This document shows, piece after piece, positions 1-8,622 of a DNA stretch of 50,524 nucleotides (position 1 is the stretch's first letter; every line of letters begins with the position of its first letter). The translations under genes and the position numbers were made by a program. The notes below the pieces were generated by a model. The model was not told where the DNA came from. It worked only from the letters and a program-made list of their open reading frames with translations, and did not search any database. The stretch is taken from contig CAIMKX010000038.1 of the NCBI GenBank assembly GCA_903842025.1, forward strand, positions 1 through 50,524, given 5' to 3'. This DNA comes from an uncultured bacterium (GTDB taxonomy: Bacteria > Patescibacteriota > Minisyncoccia > Phycocordibacterales > PALSA-1337).

Positions 1-104
1 GCAATATCTCGAAGCGAATACCCTTTACCTCTTAAGATCGCAATCTCATTCCGTTCGCTTTTAGAAAGATGCGAAAACTTTTTCGGAGTTTTTTCATCGC
101 CTAA
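1..104 (-). pseudogene. IS30-like transposase N-terminus, cut by window edge and probably broken
   Basis: Read on the minus strand, this stretch gives KKFSHLSKSERNEIAILRGK followed by GYSLRDI. That resembles the N-terminal helix-turn-helix of IS30-family transposases, where a loose HLS/T-x-x-E-R motif comes before a G-Y-S-x-R-x-I recognition helix. A TGA at 105-107 closes the frame upstream with no ATG, GTG or TTG between it and the homologous residues. The nearest ATG is in another frame, so the copy is frameshifted, has lost its start, or is a remnant. The rest lies outside the window. Confidence is limited by the short length. Confidence 0.45.
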
Positions 105-239
105 TCATATCAAAGTGTTCGGATTCAAAAGAGAATGTTGGGGTGCATTTGAAAAGACGCGGACCAAAAAAGTTCGGAGAATCTTTTTGAAGAAAGCACA
201 AATCTGTTCATTGTCAGTATTCAATCCAAATGGAGTCTT

Positions 240-707
240 ATGAAAAGAATAATACTTGGTTTAGTTTTAGCAGTTTTGGCTATGTTTCAATTTGATGTTG
301 CTTGTGGCATCTTTGATAAAAGCTTTATTTTGCGGCAAGGATCGAATTCAATTCAAACAACAATTGCAGTGTTAGCTTTCCTAATTGTGTCGATCAGTAT
401 CTGTCTTATTTTTTTTGCAGAAATGATAAGGGCTGGTCAAAGTATTGCAGCTTCATTTGTTTTGTCTCGCGGCGAGGTTTTCAAGGTGATCGCTGTATCA
501 AAACAAAGCCCGTTGGATATCAGATTTGGATGTCTCAGTATTTTGGCTGAAATATATTCTGGGAAAGTGTTGTATGTCAGGATCAAATTAACTGAGGAAC
601 AAAAAGAGTCTGCGTCTTTGAATCGTTCTTTTTTGGTAAATGGATATTACTACGTTTATGACAAATTGGGCGAAATTGTTCCATTGTCAATAGGAAAACG
701 CGAATAA
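240..707 (+). CDS. Hypothetical small membrane protein
   Basis: 155 residues of unknown function. Residues 1-22 form a hydrophobic N-terminal segment (signal peptide or anchor). A second hydrophobic stretch at about 40-62 ends in FFAEMIRAG and is a likely membrane helix. The C-terminal half is soluble, with alternating hydrophobic residues and a tyrosine-rich patch (NGYYYVYDKLGEIV) that suggests a small beta domain. The topology would be two helices with a soluble tail. It stands alone between a transposase remnant and dinD and is followed by a hairpin terminator. I do not recognise the family. Confidence 0.55.
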   Translation: MKRIILGLVLAVLAMFQFDVACGIFDKSFILRQGSNSIQTTIAVLAFLIVSISICLIFFAEMIRAGQSIAASFVLSRGEVFKVIAVSKQSPLDIRFGCLSILAEIYSGKVLYVRIKLTEEQKESASLNRSFLVNGYYYVYDKLGEIVPLSIGKRE

Positions 708-738
708 TTATCAATTTGGATTGGTATTACCTTCTTTG

Positions 739-775
739 CCCCCTTAGCTGTTAAAGCTTTGGGGGTATTATTTAT
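739..775 (+). terminator. Probable terminator after the 155-aa gene
   Basis: CCCCC at 739-743 pairs with GGGGG at 761-765, and an inner AGCT/AGCT pairing tightens the loop. A T-rich run (TATTATTTATATTT) follows. It lies 32 nt after the stop of the upstream membrane protein gene. Confidence 0.55.
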
Positions 776-896
776 ATTTACTTTTTTCATTCCCGCACAA
801 AAAATGTTCCTTGAATAGATTGCAAATATTTTTAAAGTGGTAAAATCGAATGGACCTGCCACCCTGTCTGTTTATTAGTTTTAATATATTACTGCG

Positions 897-1736
897 ATGA
901 ATATAGAAATTCACGACTCTTTAGAATTGGGTGCCCCAAACAAAAGATTTGAAGAAATAAAAGAAATTGACGAAAATGGCATTGAGTATTGGAGGGCTAG
1001 AAAATTGATGCAAATTTTGGAATATTCGACTTGGCGTCGCTTTGAAGATGTCATTAAAAAAGCAAAAAATGCTTGCGTTCGAAGCGGACAGTTTCCGTGG
1101 GACCATTTTGTCGATATCGGCAAAATGACGGAAATTGGCTCTGGAGTGGTTAGAAAACTTGACGATTTCAAATTAGATAGGTATGCCTGTTACCTCATAG
1201 CCCAAAATGGCGATCCGACAAAACAGGCGATTGCCATGGCACAGACTTACTTCGCGGTTCAAACACGGAGACAAGAAATGTCATCTTCAGTCTCGGATAT
1301 TGAGAAGAGAGTATCCGTTCGTGCAGAAGTCGCAGATAAGAACAAAAAACTTTTTAGCACGGCAAAAACCGCTGGCGTCTCAAATTTTGGTTTGTTTAAT
1401 GATGCAGGATATAGAGGATTATATGGAATAACCCTACGTGATATTGAGAATCTAAAAAACATTCCGAAAGGCCAGTTATTAAACTACGCCGGTTCGGAAG
1501 AATTGGGAGCAAATCTTTTCAGAATTACTCAAACGGAAGCCAAAATCAAACGGGAAAAAATACGTGGCGATCTTGATTCAAGAAGGACTCACTTTGATGT
1601 CGGAAATAAAGTTCGCAAAACTATCAAAGAGCTCGGTGGGGAGATGCCAGAAAACCTAAAACCAGAAAAACATATCCGGTTACTTAAAAAGGACTTGAAA
1701 TTAACAAAAGCGGGTACTTCTAAGAAACTTGGATAA
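897..1736 (+). CDS. dinD: DNA-damage-inducible protein D homologue
   Basis: 279 residues, close to the roughly 274 of E. coli DinD. The N-terminal half has the BRO-N-like pattern of this family: YWRARKLMQILEYSTWRRF at about 30-48, then AKNACVRSGQ, then KLDRYACYLIAQNGDPTK with AMAQTYFAVQTRRQE. The C-terminal half has the conserved KTAGVSNFGLFNDAGYRGLY and is lysine/arginine rich. E. coli DinD binds and modulates RecA filaments and belongs to the SOS regulon. No clear LexA box was seen here, so SOS control is not shown. The stop codon directly abuts the stop codon of convergent nusA, with no spacer and no terminator between them. Confidence 0.87.
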   Translation: MNIEIHDSLELGAPNKRFEEIKEIDENGIEYWRARKLMQILEYSTWRRFEDVIKKAKNACVRSGQFPWDHFVDIGKMTEIGSGVVRKLDDFKLDRYACYLIAQNGDPTKQAIAMAQTYFAVQTRRQEMSSSVSDIEKRVSVRAEVADKNKKLFSTAKTAGVSNFGLFNDAGYRGLYGITLRDIENLKNIPKGQLLNYAGSEELGANLFRITQTEAKIKREKIRGDLDSRRTHFDVGNKVRKTIKELGGEMPENLKPEKHIRLLKKDLKLTKAGTSKKLG

Positions 1737-2921
1737 TTACTCCACTTTCTTCTCTTCAACCTTTTCTTCCTTCACTTCTCCATCTTCATCAGCCTCATCC
1801 TCTTCACTACCTCCAGCTGATTTGATATCGATCTTCCAACAGGTAAGTTTGGCAGCAAGTCTAACGTTTTGACCGCCTTTGCCGATAGCAAGAGATTGTT
1901 CATCTTCGGTGACTGTGACAATAGCGCGATGTTCTTTCTCGTCCAATTCTAGGGAAACAACTTCGGCAGGTGAGAGGGCCTCCTCGATAAATAGAGCCGG
2001 GTCCTCATTCCACTCAACGATGTCGATCTTTTCACCGGAAAGCTCGCTGGTAACAGTCGAAACGCGGACACCGCGCTGGCCGACCATAGAACCGATCGGG
2101 TCGATATGAGAATCGTGGGAAATAACGGCGACTTTTGAGCGTGAACCAGCTTCGCGGGCGATGTTCTTGATCTCGACGGTGCCGGCGGCAATCTCAGGAG
2201 TTTCGGTCTCGAAGAGTTTGGCCAGGAATTTGGGATGGGCGCGGGAAAGTTTGAGAACGATGCCTTTTGGTCCCTCCTCAACTGCGTACAAATAGGCACG
2301 AATACGGTCTCCGGTCTTCCAGCGCTCGCTCGGGATCTGCTCTTCGTAAGGGATAATACCGACGGCTCGGCCCATATCGATATAAACAATGCCGCGCTCA
2401 ACTCTTTCAACCGTTCCGGCGACGATCTCGCCTTCCTTCTGGCCGAATTCACCCATAACCGAGACCTTCTCGGCTTCGCGGATCTTCTGAATGATGATCT
2501 GCTTGGCGGTCTGGGCGGCAATGCGGCCGAAATCAGCTTTGGTTTCGAGAGGGAAGATGAGTTCGTCACCGACGATAGCGTCGCGCTTGATCTTGCGGGC
2601 GTCTTCGATGAGCATATGCTGTTCCGGATTGAAACGGATCTTGATATCTTCAACTGCGGTATCCTTGAGGTTTTCCGCAGGTTCCTCGTCACCTTCCATG
2701 ATAACTTGATTCCTGTCGACGACAATCTTGACCTGCCAAAATTCGACGCTTCCGGTATTCTGGTCGAATGAAGCGCGAACAATCTGGCCTTTCTTGCCGT
2801 ATTCCTTCTTGTAAGCGGTGGCCAAGGACATGGCGATGGCTTCCAGGGTCTTTTCCCTGGGAATACCGCGTTCCTCTTCGAGTTGCTGGACTACTGAATT
2901 GATGACTTTGAGATCAAACAT
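1737..2921 (-). CDS. nusA: Transcription termination/antitermination factor NusA
   Basis: 394 residues from the chosen ATG (MFDLKVINSVVQQLEEERGI). The longer ORF adds 12 residues that do not fit the family. Order: N-terminal RNA-polymerase-binding domain (about 1-120), S1 domain (from about 164, GEIVAGTVERVERGIVYIDM), then two KH domains, the last with AIGKGGQNVRLAA, and an acidic Glu/Lys tail. NusA binds RNA polymerase and nascent RNA, controls pausing and termination, and with NusB, S10 (NusE) and NusG forms antitermination complexes at boxA sites. This matters here because boxA-like leaders occur in front of both DGR targets, and rpsJ (S10) is also in the window. A small hairpin lies upstream. 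Confidence 0.95.
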   Translation of the reverse strand: MFDLKVINSVVQQLEEERGIPREKTLEAIAMSLATAYKKEYGKKGQIVRASFDQNTGSVEFWQVKIVVDRNQVIMEGDEEPAENLKDTAVEDIKIRFNPEQHMLIEDARKIKRDAIVGDELIFPLETKADFGRIAAQTAKQIIIQKIREAEKVSVMGEFGQKEGEIVAGTVERVERGIVYIDMGRAVGIIPYEEQIPSERWKTGDRIRAYLYAVEEGPKGIVLKLSRAHPKFLAKLFETETPEIAAGTVEIKNIAREAGSRSKVAVISHDSHIDPIGSMVGQRGVRVSTVTSELSGEKIDIVEWNEDPALFIEEALSPAEVVSLELDEKEHRAIVTVTEDEQSLAIGKGGQNVRLAAKLTCWKIDIKSAGGSEEDEADEDGEVKEEKVEEKKVE

Positions 2922-2960
2922 ATATTTAGTTGTTATTGATTTGTAATTATTTAACAAACG

Positions 2961-2980
2961 AGTTCGCCGGTGGGCGAACT
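2961..2980 (-). other. Hairpin in the nusA upstream region
   Basis: AGTTCGCC (2961-2968) and GGCGAACT (2973-2980) form a perfect 8-bp stem with a 4-nt loop. It lies about 40 nt upstream of the nusA start, in the 2922-3077 gap between divergent nusA and pilB. It has no T tract, so it is not an intrinsic terminator. It could be a leader structure of nusA mRNA or a small palindromic repeat. Confidence 0.4.
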
Positions 2981-3064
2981 GCTAATGGAAATACTGTACC
3001 ATTATTAGTGGAGAAATACAAACCAACTGTTAACAGTCTCGTATCGTCAGTAGTTTTTATCTGT

Positions 3065-3070
3065 TATAAT
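3065..3070 (+). promoter_or_regulatory. pilB -10 box (leaderless start)
   Basis: A perfect TATAAT ends 7 nt before the pilB ATG, so transcription should begin at or within 1-2 nt of the start codon. No convincing -35 box lies 16-18 bp upstream. Confidence 0.6.
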
Positions 3071-3077
3071 TTACATA

Positions 3078-4826
3078 ATGTTCGTTGAAGATACCCAGCT
3101 ATACAAATTTATCCTCGACTCCGGACTGGTCTCCAAGGAGGACCTTGAGGCTGCCAAAAATGAGAGTGAAAAGAAAAACAAACGCCTAGGTGACATTCTG
3201 GTAACTTCCGGAAAAATCACTGCTGACAATCTTCGCAGGATGCAAGCTTATGTTCTGGGTATTCCATTCGTGGACCTGAAAGGTAAAAAACTGCCTTTTG
3301 ACACAATTTCTCTTATCCCTGAACCGATCGCCCGCGGCCATAACATCGTCGCTTTCAAGAAGACCGATGTTTCTTTGGAAGTGGCGATGTTGGACGTCAA
3401 TGATCTCTCGGCTATCGATTTCATCAGGAAGAAGGTTAATCTGAAGATCTTGCCGAGACTGACTGACGCTGATTCCATAAAAGAAGTCCTTGTTCAATAT
3501 CAAAAGAGTTTGAAGGCGGAATTTGGCGACATCATCCAAAAGGAAACGGCTTCTTTGAAGATGATCTCTGAAGAAAAAGGCGAGGCGGTTTCTGAAGCGG
3601 ATTTGAAAAAGATTGCCGAAGATTTGCCGGTGGTGCGAATAGTCGACACGCTTATCAAGCACGCTATTCTGCAAAATGCTTCCGATATACACATAGAGCC
3701 GATGGAGGAGCAGGTTTTGGTTCGCTACCGCATTGATGGTCTGTTGCATGACGCGATGGTACTTCCGAAGCAGGCTGGACCTTCGGTTTCCGCCCGCATC
3801 AAAGTCTTGTCCAATCTGAAACTGGATGAAAAACGCTTGCCTCAGGATGGCCGTTTCAAAGTGGACATGAGTGACGAAAAAGTCTCTTTCCGTGTGTCCG
3901 TCCTGCCAACCTACTATGGTGAAAAGATCGTCATGCGTCTCCTCCGGGAAAGTATTTCCGGATTTACTCTCGAATTTCTCAATTTCCACGGCGAAGGACT
4001 GGAAAGGATCCACAAGACTCTGAATAAAACAACGGGAATGATACTCATGACCGGGCCGACCGGTTCCGGTAAAACCACGACCCTCTATACGATGCTCGAC
4101 ATTCTGAATACGCCGGATGTTAACATTTCGACCATTGAAGATCCGATCGAATATCAAATGGCCAGGATCAACCAGACGCAGGTTCGTCCCGAGATTGGTT
4201 TCTCATTCGCGCAGGGTATTAGAACGCTCGTTCGCCAGGACCCGGACGTGATCATGGTCGGTGAAATTCGCGACAACGAAACTGCGGCTTTGGCGGTGAA
4301 TGCCGCACTCACAGGCCACTTGGTTCTCTCGACTTTACACACCAATTCGGCGGCCGGCGCGGTGCCAAGGCTTTTGGATATGAAAGTCGAGCCTTTCCTG
4401 CTTGTTTCAACGCTGGATATCGTGATCGGACAGCGTCTGGTCCGCCGGCTGACTGATTCCAAGCAGGAATACAAATTGACCAAGGATGAATTTTCCCAAT
4501 TGGGAAAGATCGTCGACCTGGACCGAGTTTTGGAGGCTTTGAAAGCCGGCAAAATAGTCAAACCGACGGAGACTTGGGACAAGATCACTTTTTGGAAGCC
4601 AATGGCCAATGGCGAAGGGGATGGATTCAAGAGCCGCGTCGGCATACACGAGGTCTTGCAGATGTCGTCATCGATCAAGGATCTCATCATGAAAGGCGCG
4701 ACTTCGGATCAGATTGAGGCTCAAGCCAAGAAAGAAGGAATGCTTACCATGATCGAAGACGGAATATTCAAGTGTGTCCAAGGTTTGACGACGATCGAGG
4801 AGGTTTTGAGGGTGATCACTGAGTAA
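3078..4826 (+). CDS. pilB: Type IV pilus extension ATPase PilB/GspE
   Basis: 582 residues. Residues 1-60 form a T2SSE_N/MshEN-like domain (LYKFILDSGLVSKEDLEAAK). The C-terminal ATPase has Walker A GPTGSGKTTT (about 326-335), the Asp box TIEDPIEYQM, Walker B with VGEIRDNETA, and the His box LSTLHTNSA. It powers pilin polymerisation at the inner membrane. The four-cysteine zinc site found in most PilB/GspE proteins between the His box and the C-terminus is absent; no cysteine pair occurs there. pilC and three pilin-like genes follow, so it is probably the first gene of a pilus operon. Confidence 0.93.
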   Translation: MFVEDTQLYKFILDSGLVSKEDLEAAKNESEKKNKRLGDILVTSGKITADNLRRMQAYVLGIPFVDLKGKKLPFDTISLIPEPIARGHNIVAFKKTDVSLEVAMLDVNDLSAIDFIRKKVNLKILPRLTDADSIKEVLVQYQKSLKAEFGDIIQKETASLKMISEEKGEAVSEADLKKIAEDLPVVRIVDTLIKHAILQNASDIHIEPMEEQVLVRYRIDGLLHDAMVLPKQAGPSVSARIKVLSNLKLDEKRLPQDGRFKVDMSDEKVSFRVSVLPTYYGEKIVMRLLRESISGFTLEFLNFHGEGLERIHKTLNKTTGMILMTGPTGSGKTTTLYTMLDILNTPDVNISTIEDPIEYQMARINQTQVRPEIGFSFAQGIRTLVRQDPDVIMVGEIRDNETAALAVNAALTGHLVLSTLHTNSAAGAVPRLLDMKVEPFLLVSTLDIVIGQRLVRRLTDSKQEYKLTKDEFSQLGKIVDLDRVLEALKAGKIVKPTETWDKITFWKPMANGEGDGFKSRVGIHEVLQMSSSIKDLIMKGATSDQIEAQAKKEGMLTMIEDGIFKCVQGLTTIEEVLRVITE

Positions 4827-4867
4827 TGGAATATGACAATGCAGATTGTAAAAGTAAATCACGTCAG

Positions 4868-4894
4868 CCGCACCCTCTCGCCGAGAGGGTGCGG
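4868..4894 (+). repeat. Perfect GC-rich hairpin between pilB and pilC
   Basis: CCGCACCCTCTCG (4868-4880) is exactly complementary to CGAGAGGGTGCGG (4882-4894). In RNA this is an 11-bp stem with a small loop. No T tract follows. It resembles a REP-type palindrome and may protect or partly separate the pilB and pilC messages. Confidence 0.6.
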
Positions 4895-4916
4895 AGATAT
4901 CATTATGTAAATAACC

Positions 4917-6134
4917 ATGTCCCATTTCATTTTCAAAGCCAAAAAAGCCACCGGTGAAATCTTTTCTGGGGAGAAAGACGCGGCTGACCGCTATGACCTT
5001 TACAAACAGCTCCGCGAGAACGGTGACGAGGTCGTCGAATTCAAGGAAAAAAGGCAATCGGGCAAATTCAATTTCAATATCAATCTTTCCATTTTCAACC
5101 GGGTAAAGACCATAGAGAAGATAAATTTTGCCAGGAATCTCGGTTCGATGCTCGAAGCCGGCTTGAATCTTTCCCGGGCTTTGTCGGTCTTGGAAAGGCA
5201 GACAAAAAGCAAGGTCTTCAAAGTGATCCTGACTAGCCTAATTTCCGATGTCACGAAAGGCGTTACCTTTTCTGAGGCTTTGGCCAAACATACCAAAATC
5301 TTTCCTCCGATTTTCGTCGCTATGGTCCATGCCGGCGAACAGTCGGGAACTCTGGCTGAATCGCTAAAAGTGATCGCTAAACAGATGGACAGCAGTTACA
5401 GCCTGGACCGGAGGATCAAAGGTGCGCTCATGTATCCGGCGGTGATCCTAGTCGCCATGATCCTGATCGGTATCCTCATGTTCATCTTTGTGATCCCGAC
5501 ATTGCTCAAGACTTTCACCGAACTCAACGTCAAATTGCCTTTGACGACCCAGATCGTCCTTAACATCAGCAACACTATCCAAAATCAGGGACTGGTTGTC
5601 TTGGCGATACTCGTCTTGATCGTCGGGGCGATCGTCTGGTACATCCGCCGGCCTTCGGGTAAAAAAATATATCACGCCTTAATTTTGAAGTTGCCGGTAG
5701 TTGGCTCATTGGTCCAGGAGATCAATACGGCAAGGACGGCCAGGACGTTGGCCTCATTGTTGAATTCTGGCGTCGACATCATCGAATCAGTCGACATTAC
5801 GGCGACGGTCGTCCAAAATGTTCATTTTCGGTCAATCCTCGTCAAAGCCTCCGCCGCCATCAAGAAAGGCGATCTGATGTCAAAAATCTTCAATGAGAGC
5901 GGCAAGCTCTACCCCATATTTTTCGCGGAAATGTTGAGCGTCGGCGAGGAAACGGGAAAAACAGGAGAGATGTTGGCCGGTGTAGCCGACTATTACGAGG
6001 AGGATGTGAGCCAAAGAACCAAGGATATGTCCACCGTCATCGAGCCGTTCCTGGTCTTGACGATCGGTGGGGCGGTCGGTTTCTTCGCCATCTCCATGAT
6101 CCAGCCGATCTATTCTCTGGTCGATTCGGTTTAG
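4917..6134 (+). CDS. pilC: Type IV pilus inner-membrane platform protein PilC/GspF
   Basis: 405 residues with the two tandem GspF domains typical of the family. The first runs from about 65 (KINFARNLGSMLEAGLNLSRAL) and the second from about 268 (RTARTLASLLNSGVDIIESV). Each carries the E-x-G-x-x-S/T-G signature, as GEQSGTLAE and GEETGKTGEML. Membrane segments are at about 170-193, 220-245 and 378-400. It anchors the assembly ATPase in the cytoplasmic membrane and passes pilins to the fibre. It lies 90 nt after pilB across a hairpin, and the prepilin gene follows after 24 nt. Confidence 0.94.
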   Translation: MSHFIFKAKKATGEIFSGEKDAADRYDLYKQLRENGDEVVEFKEKRQSGKFNFNINLSIFNRVKTIEKINFARNLGSMLEAGLNLSRALSVLERQTKSKVFKVILTSLISDVTKGVTFSEALAKHTKIFPPIFVAMVHAGEQSGTLAESLKVIAKQMDSSYSLDRRIKGALMYPAVILVAMILIGILMFIFVIPTLLKTFTELNVKLPLTTQIVLNISNTIQNQGLVVLAILVLIVGAIVWYIRRPSGKKIYHALILKLPVVGSLVQEINTARTARTLASLLNSGVDIIESVDITATVVQNVHFRSILVKASAAIKKGDLMSKIFNESGKLYPIFFAEMLSVGEETGKTGEMLAGVADYYEEDVSQRTKDMSTVIEPFLVLTIGGAVGFFAISMIQPIYSLVDSV

Positions 6135-6158
6135 GCCAGGATTCGACAGCATAACAAA

Positions 6159-7931
6159 ATGTCCGGCATTACCACAAAACAATGGCGCAAAGGTTTTTCT
6201 TTGATCGAAGTCCTTGTGGGGACGGCGATCTTCTTGATCGTGGCCATAGGCGTCTACGGTTCTCTCACTAGTCTGCTCAAATTGGCGAACGGCGCTCAGG
6301 CCCGGACTTTGGCCGTCCAATTGGCCGACGAACAATTTGAGATCATACGCAATTTGCCGTATTCAAGCGTCGGTTTGACCAACGGTATCCCTGTCGGTGT
6401 ATTGTTGCAGACACAAACCTTGACTAGGGGCGGAGTCACTTTCATTGTCGGCCTGACGGTCAGGAATATCAATCTTTCTTCGACAACGGTTCAGGCCAGC
6501 GACAAACTGGTGGAGGTTGACGTCACTTGTCCCACTTGTCAGAATTTTCAGCCGGTTTCCCTGACGGGGCAGATCTCTCCGGCCAATCTGCAGTCCGCCG
6601 GCAACGGCGGAGCGGTCGTCACCCAAGTCTTCAACGGTAACGGCGACCCTGTCCAAGGGGCGACGGTCAGCATGCAAAGCACGGCCACTTCGACGATCAT
6701 CAACACCGATGTGACCGACAATAGCGGCGTATTGAATGTCATAGGCGTGCCGCCGGGTGTCAATGTTTACAAGGTCACGGTCACCAAAAGCGGCTATTCG
6801 ACCGACGAGACATACGCAATCGGCGGCTCGGGCAACCCCAATCCAACCAATCCCAATCTGACGGTTTTGAATCAACAGGTCACCAGCGCCAGCTTCGCGA
6901 TCGACAAGCTCAGTTCCATACATTTTTCGAGCGTCTCTCCTTTGTGCGTTCCGGCGGGAAATGTGCATTTCTCCATGGTCGGGGCCAAACAGATCGGAGC
7001 CAGTCTTCCGAAATATTCCCAGAATCTCCAGACCAACGGTTCCGGATCGCTGGATTTGAGCTCGATGGAGTGGGATACGTATACGATAACTTCGACTGAC
7101 AGTTCATTTGATTTGGCCGGAATAAATCCCTTTAGCCCGTTTACCTTGAATCCGAACAACGACCAAAGCGTGCAGTTGGTCGTTTTGCCGCATGACGGCA
7201 ACAGTCTGATGGTTACCGTTGAGGATGGCGTCACCAATCTGCCGATCTCGGGAGCGGTCGTCGAATTGTCCAAAAGCGGCTATGACCAAACATATACGAC
7301 CGGCCAGGGGTATATGTCCCAAACCGACTGGACAGGAGGGAGCGGCCAAGTTTCTTTCACTGACGAAACCAAATATTTTGGCGACAACGGTCTGGTTGAT
7401 GTTTCGACTTCGACCGGAAACATCCTTTTGAAAGACATATTCGGTTCATATTCCGCGGCGACCGGGACTTTGGAGTCATCGACCTTCGATACGGGCACTT
7501 CAAGCAATTTTTATACATTTTCTTGGACCCCTCTCAATCAGCCGCCTTTGTCCGGTGCAAGCAGTGTAAAATTCCAATTTGCCGCAAACGCTAGTTCGAC
7601 CGACACGGTCTGGTCATATTTGGGCCCGGACGGGACTCCTAATACCTATTACAGTGTCCCTGGGGCGACACTCTCGAATGTTCACAATGGCAAGGAATAC
7701 GCCCGTTACATGGCCTATATTTCAACCGAGACGGCGACCGTAACTCCCAAAATCGCCAATATTTCCTTTTCCTACACATCCTCCTGCATTCCTCCCGGAC
7801 AAGTTCTTTTCCAGGGACTTTCGACCGGCACTTATACTTTGAATATTTCAAAGTCTGGCTATGCCAATTATTCCGGTTCGATTACGATCGGCAGTGGTTG
7901 GCAACAGAAGACGGTATTGATGGCCCCGTAA
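6159..7931 (+). CDS. Large prepilin-like protein with carboxypeptidase-regulatory-like repeats
   Basis: 590 residues. A class III prepilin signal is at the N-terminus (QWRKG, then FSLIEVLVGTAIFLIVAIGV), with cleavage expected after the glycine at about 12. The following pilin helix (ALAVQLADEQFEIIRNLPYSS) is of the PilV type. The long exported part has at least three carboxypeptidase-D-regulatory-like or Ig-like modules: GDPVQGATVSMQ at about 165, NLPISGAVVELSKSGY at about 358, and the last 40 residues (GLSTGTYTLNISKSGY). It is much larger than a normal minor pilin and could be a pilus-tip adhesin. It is co-directional with pilC and the next two pilin-like genes. Confidence 0.8.
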   Translation: MSGITTKQWRKGFSLIEVLVGTAIFLIVAIGVYGSLTSLLKLANGAQARTLAVQLADEQFEIIRNLPYSSVGLTNGIPVGVLLQTQTLTRGGVTFIVGLTVRNINLSSTTVQASDKLVEVDVTCPTCQNFQPVSLTGQISPANLQSAGNGGAVVTQVFNGNGDPVQGATVSMQSTATSTIINTDVTDNSGVLNVIGVPPGVNVYKVTVTKSGYSTDETYAIGGSGNPNPTNPNLTVLNQQVTSASFAIDKLSSIHFSSVSPLCVPAGNVHFSMVGAKQIGASLPKYSQNLQTNGSGSLDLSSMEWDTYTITSTDSSFDLAGINPFSPFTLNPNNDQSVQLVVLPHDGNSLMVTVEDGVTNLPISGAVVELSKSGYDQTYTTGQGYMSQTDWTGGSGQVSFTDETKYFGDNGLVDVSTSTGNILLKDIFGSYSAATGTLESSTFDTGTSSNFYTFSWTPLNQPPLSGASSVKFQFAANASSTDTVWSYLGPDGTPNTYYSVPGATLSNVHNGKEYARYMAYISTETATVTPKIANISFSYTSSCIPPGQVLFQGLSTGTYTLNISKSGYANYSGSITIGSGWQQKTVLMAP

Positions 7932-7944
7932 TTTCTCCAATACT

Positions 7945-8622
7945 ATGAATGTGACTTCCAACTTCCAACTTCCCCTACTACGCTCGTTAAAAACGAGCTT
8001 CGTAGGGCAAGCAAATTCCAAATTCCAACAGGGTATGACCCTGGTTGAGGTCTTAGTGGCTCTGTCCATTTTCGTGATCGTCATGATGGCCGTCGGGGCC
8101 TTCGAAGCCGGCATATTCACCAATCAGAATACGATCTCCGGTTCTTTCCGGACGGCCCAAAATTCCCAGATAATCCTGAAAACTATGCTCACGGAATTGC
8201 GCGAAACCTCACCCGGCGACAATGGGTCTTTTCCTATAGCTTCTGCTGGTAGTACAACCATTTCATTTTTCTCCGATCGGGACAATGACGGATCGGCGGA
8301 AAAGATCACCTATACGCTGATGGGCTCGACTCTCTATAGGGCGGTTATCAAAGCAACGGGATCGCCGGCTGTTTACAATGTAGCCAGTCAAGCGACTACC
8401 ACCTTGCTTTCAAGCGTTACCAACGGAACGGCCATTCCGGTTTTCCAATACTTCGATACGAACTATAATGGGACCAGCTCTCCTTTAACCCAGCCAGTGA
8501 CGCCGACGGCCATCCGTCTGGTCAAGATCAACATCCGTCTGGATCTTGATCCGAACCGCTCGCCTATCCCGATAATATATTCCGTCCAAGTGAATCTGCG
8601 CAACCTCAAATCAAATCTATGA
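7945..8622 (+). CDS. Minor prepilin, PilW/GspJ-like
   Basis: 225 residues. The prepilin motif KFQQG, then MTLVEVLVALSIFVIVMMAV, puts cleavage after Gly30, so the start must lie upstream of the internal ATG at 8035. The leader is long (30 residues) because part of it is encoded by a palindromic repeat (7973-8007). A shorter start within the leader cannot be excluded. The mature part is a small beta-rich pseudopilin. The stop overlaps the start of the next gene by 4 nt (ATGA), so the two are translationally coupled. Confidence 0.78.
   Translation: MNVTSNFQLPLLRSLKTSFVGQANSKFQQGMTLVEVLVALSIFVIVMMAVGAFEAGIFTNQNTISGSFRTAQNSQIILKTMLTELRETSPGDNGSFPIASAGSTTISFFSDRDNDGSAEKITYTLMGSTLYRAVIKATGSPAVYNVASQATTTLLSSVTNGTAIPVFQYFDTNYNGTSSPLTQPVTPTAIRLVKINIRLDLDPNRSPIPIIYSVQVNLRNLKSNL
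7973..8007 (+). repeat. Palindromic repeat inside the minor prepilin leader
   Basis: CCCTACTACGCTCGTT (7973-7988) pairs imperfectly with AACGAGCTTCGTAGGG (7992-8007). A related palindrome with the TTCGTAGCTCG core occurs at 34584-34620 after rplC, so this is a dispersed repeat. Here it is read in frame as part of the leader peptide. Confidence 0.65.

Noticed and set aside
1949-2782. 277-aa minus-strand ORF in another frame of nusA
   Set aside because: Arg/Ser-rich composition typical of an out-of-frame translation of nusA.
3186-4157. 323-aa ORF on the minus strand inside pilB
   Set aside because: Shadow of pilB; no recognisable domain, and pilB is clearly the real gene.
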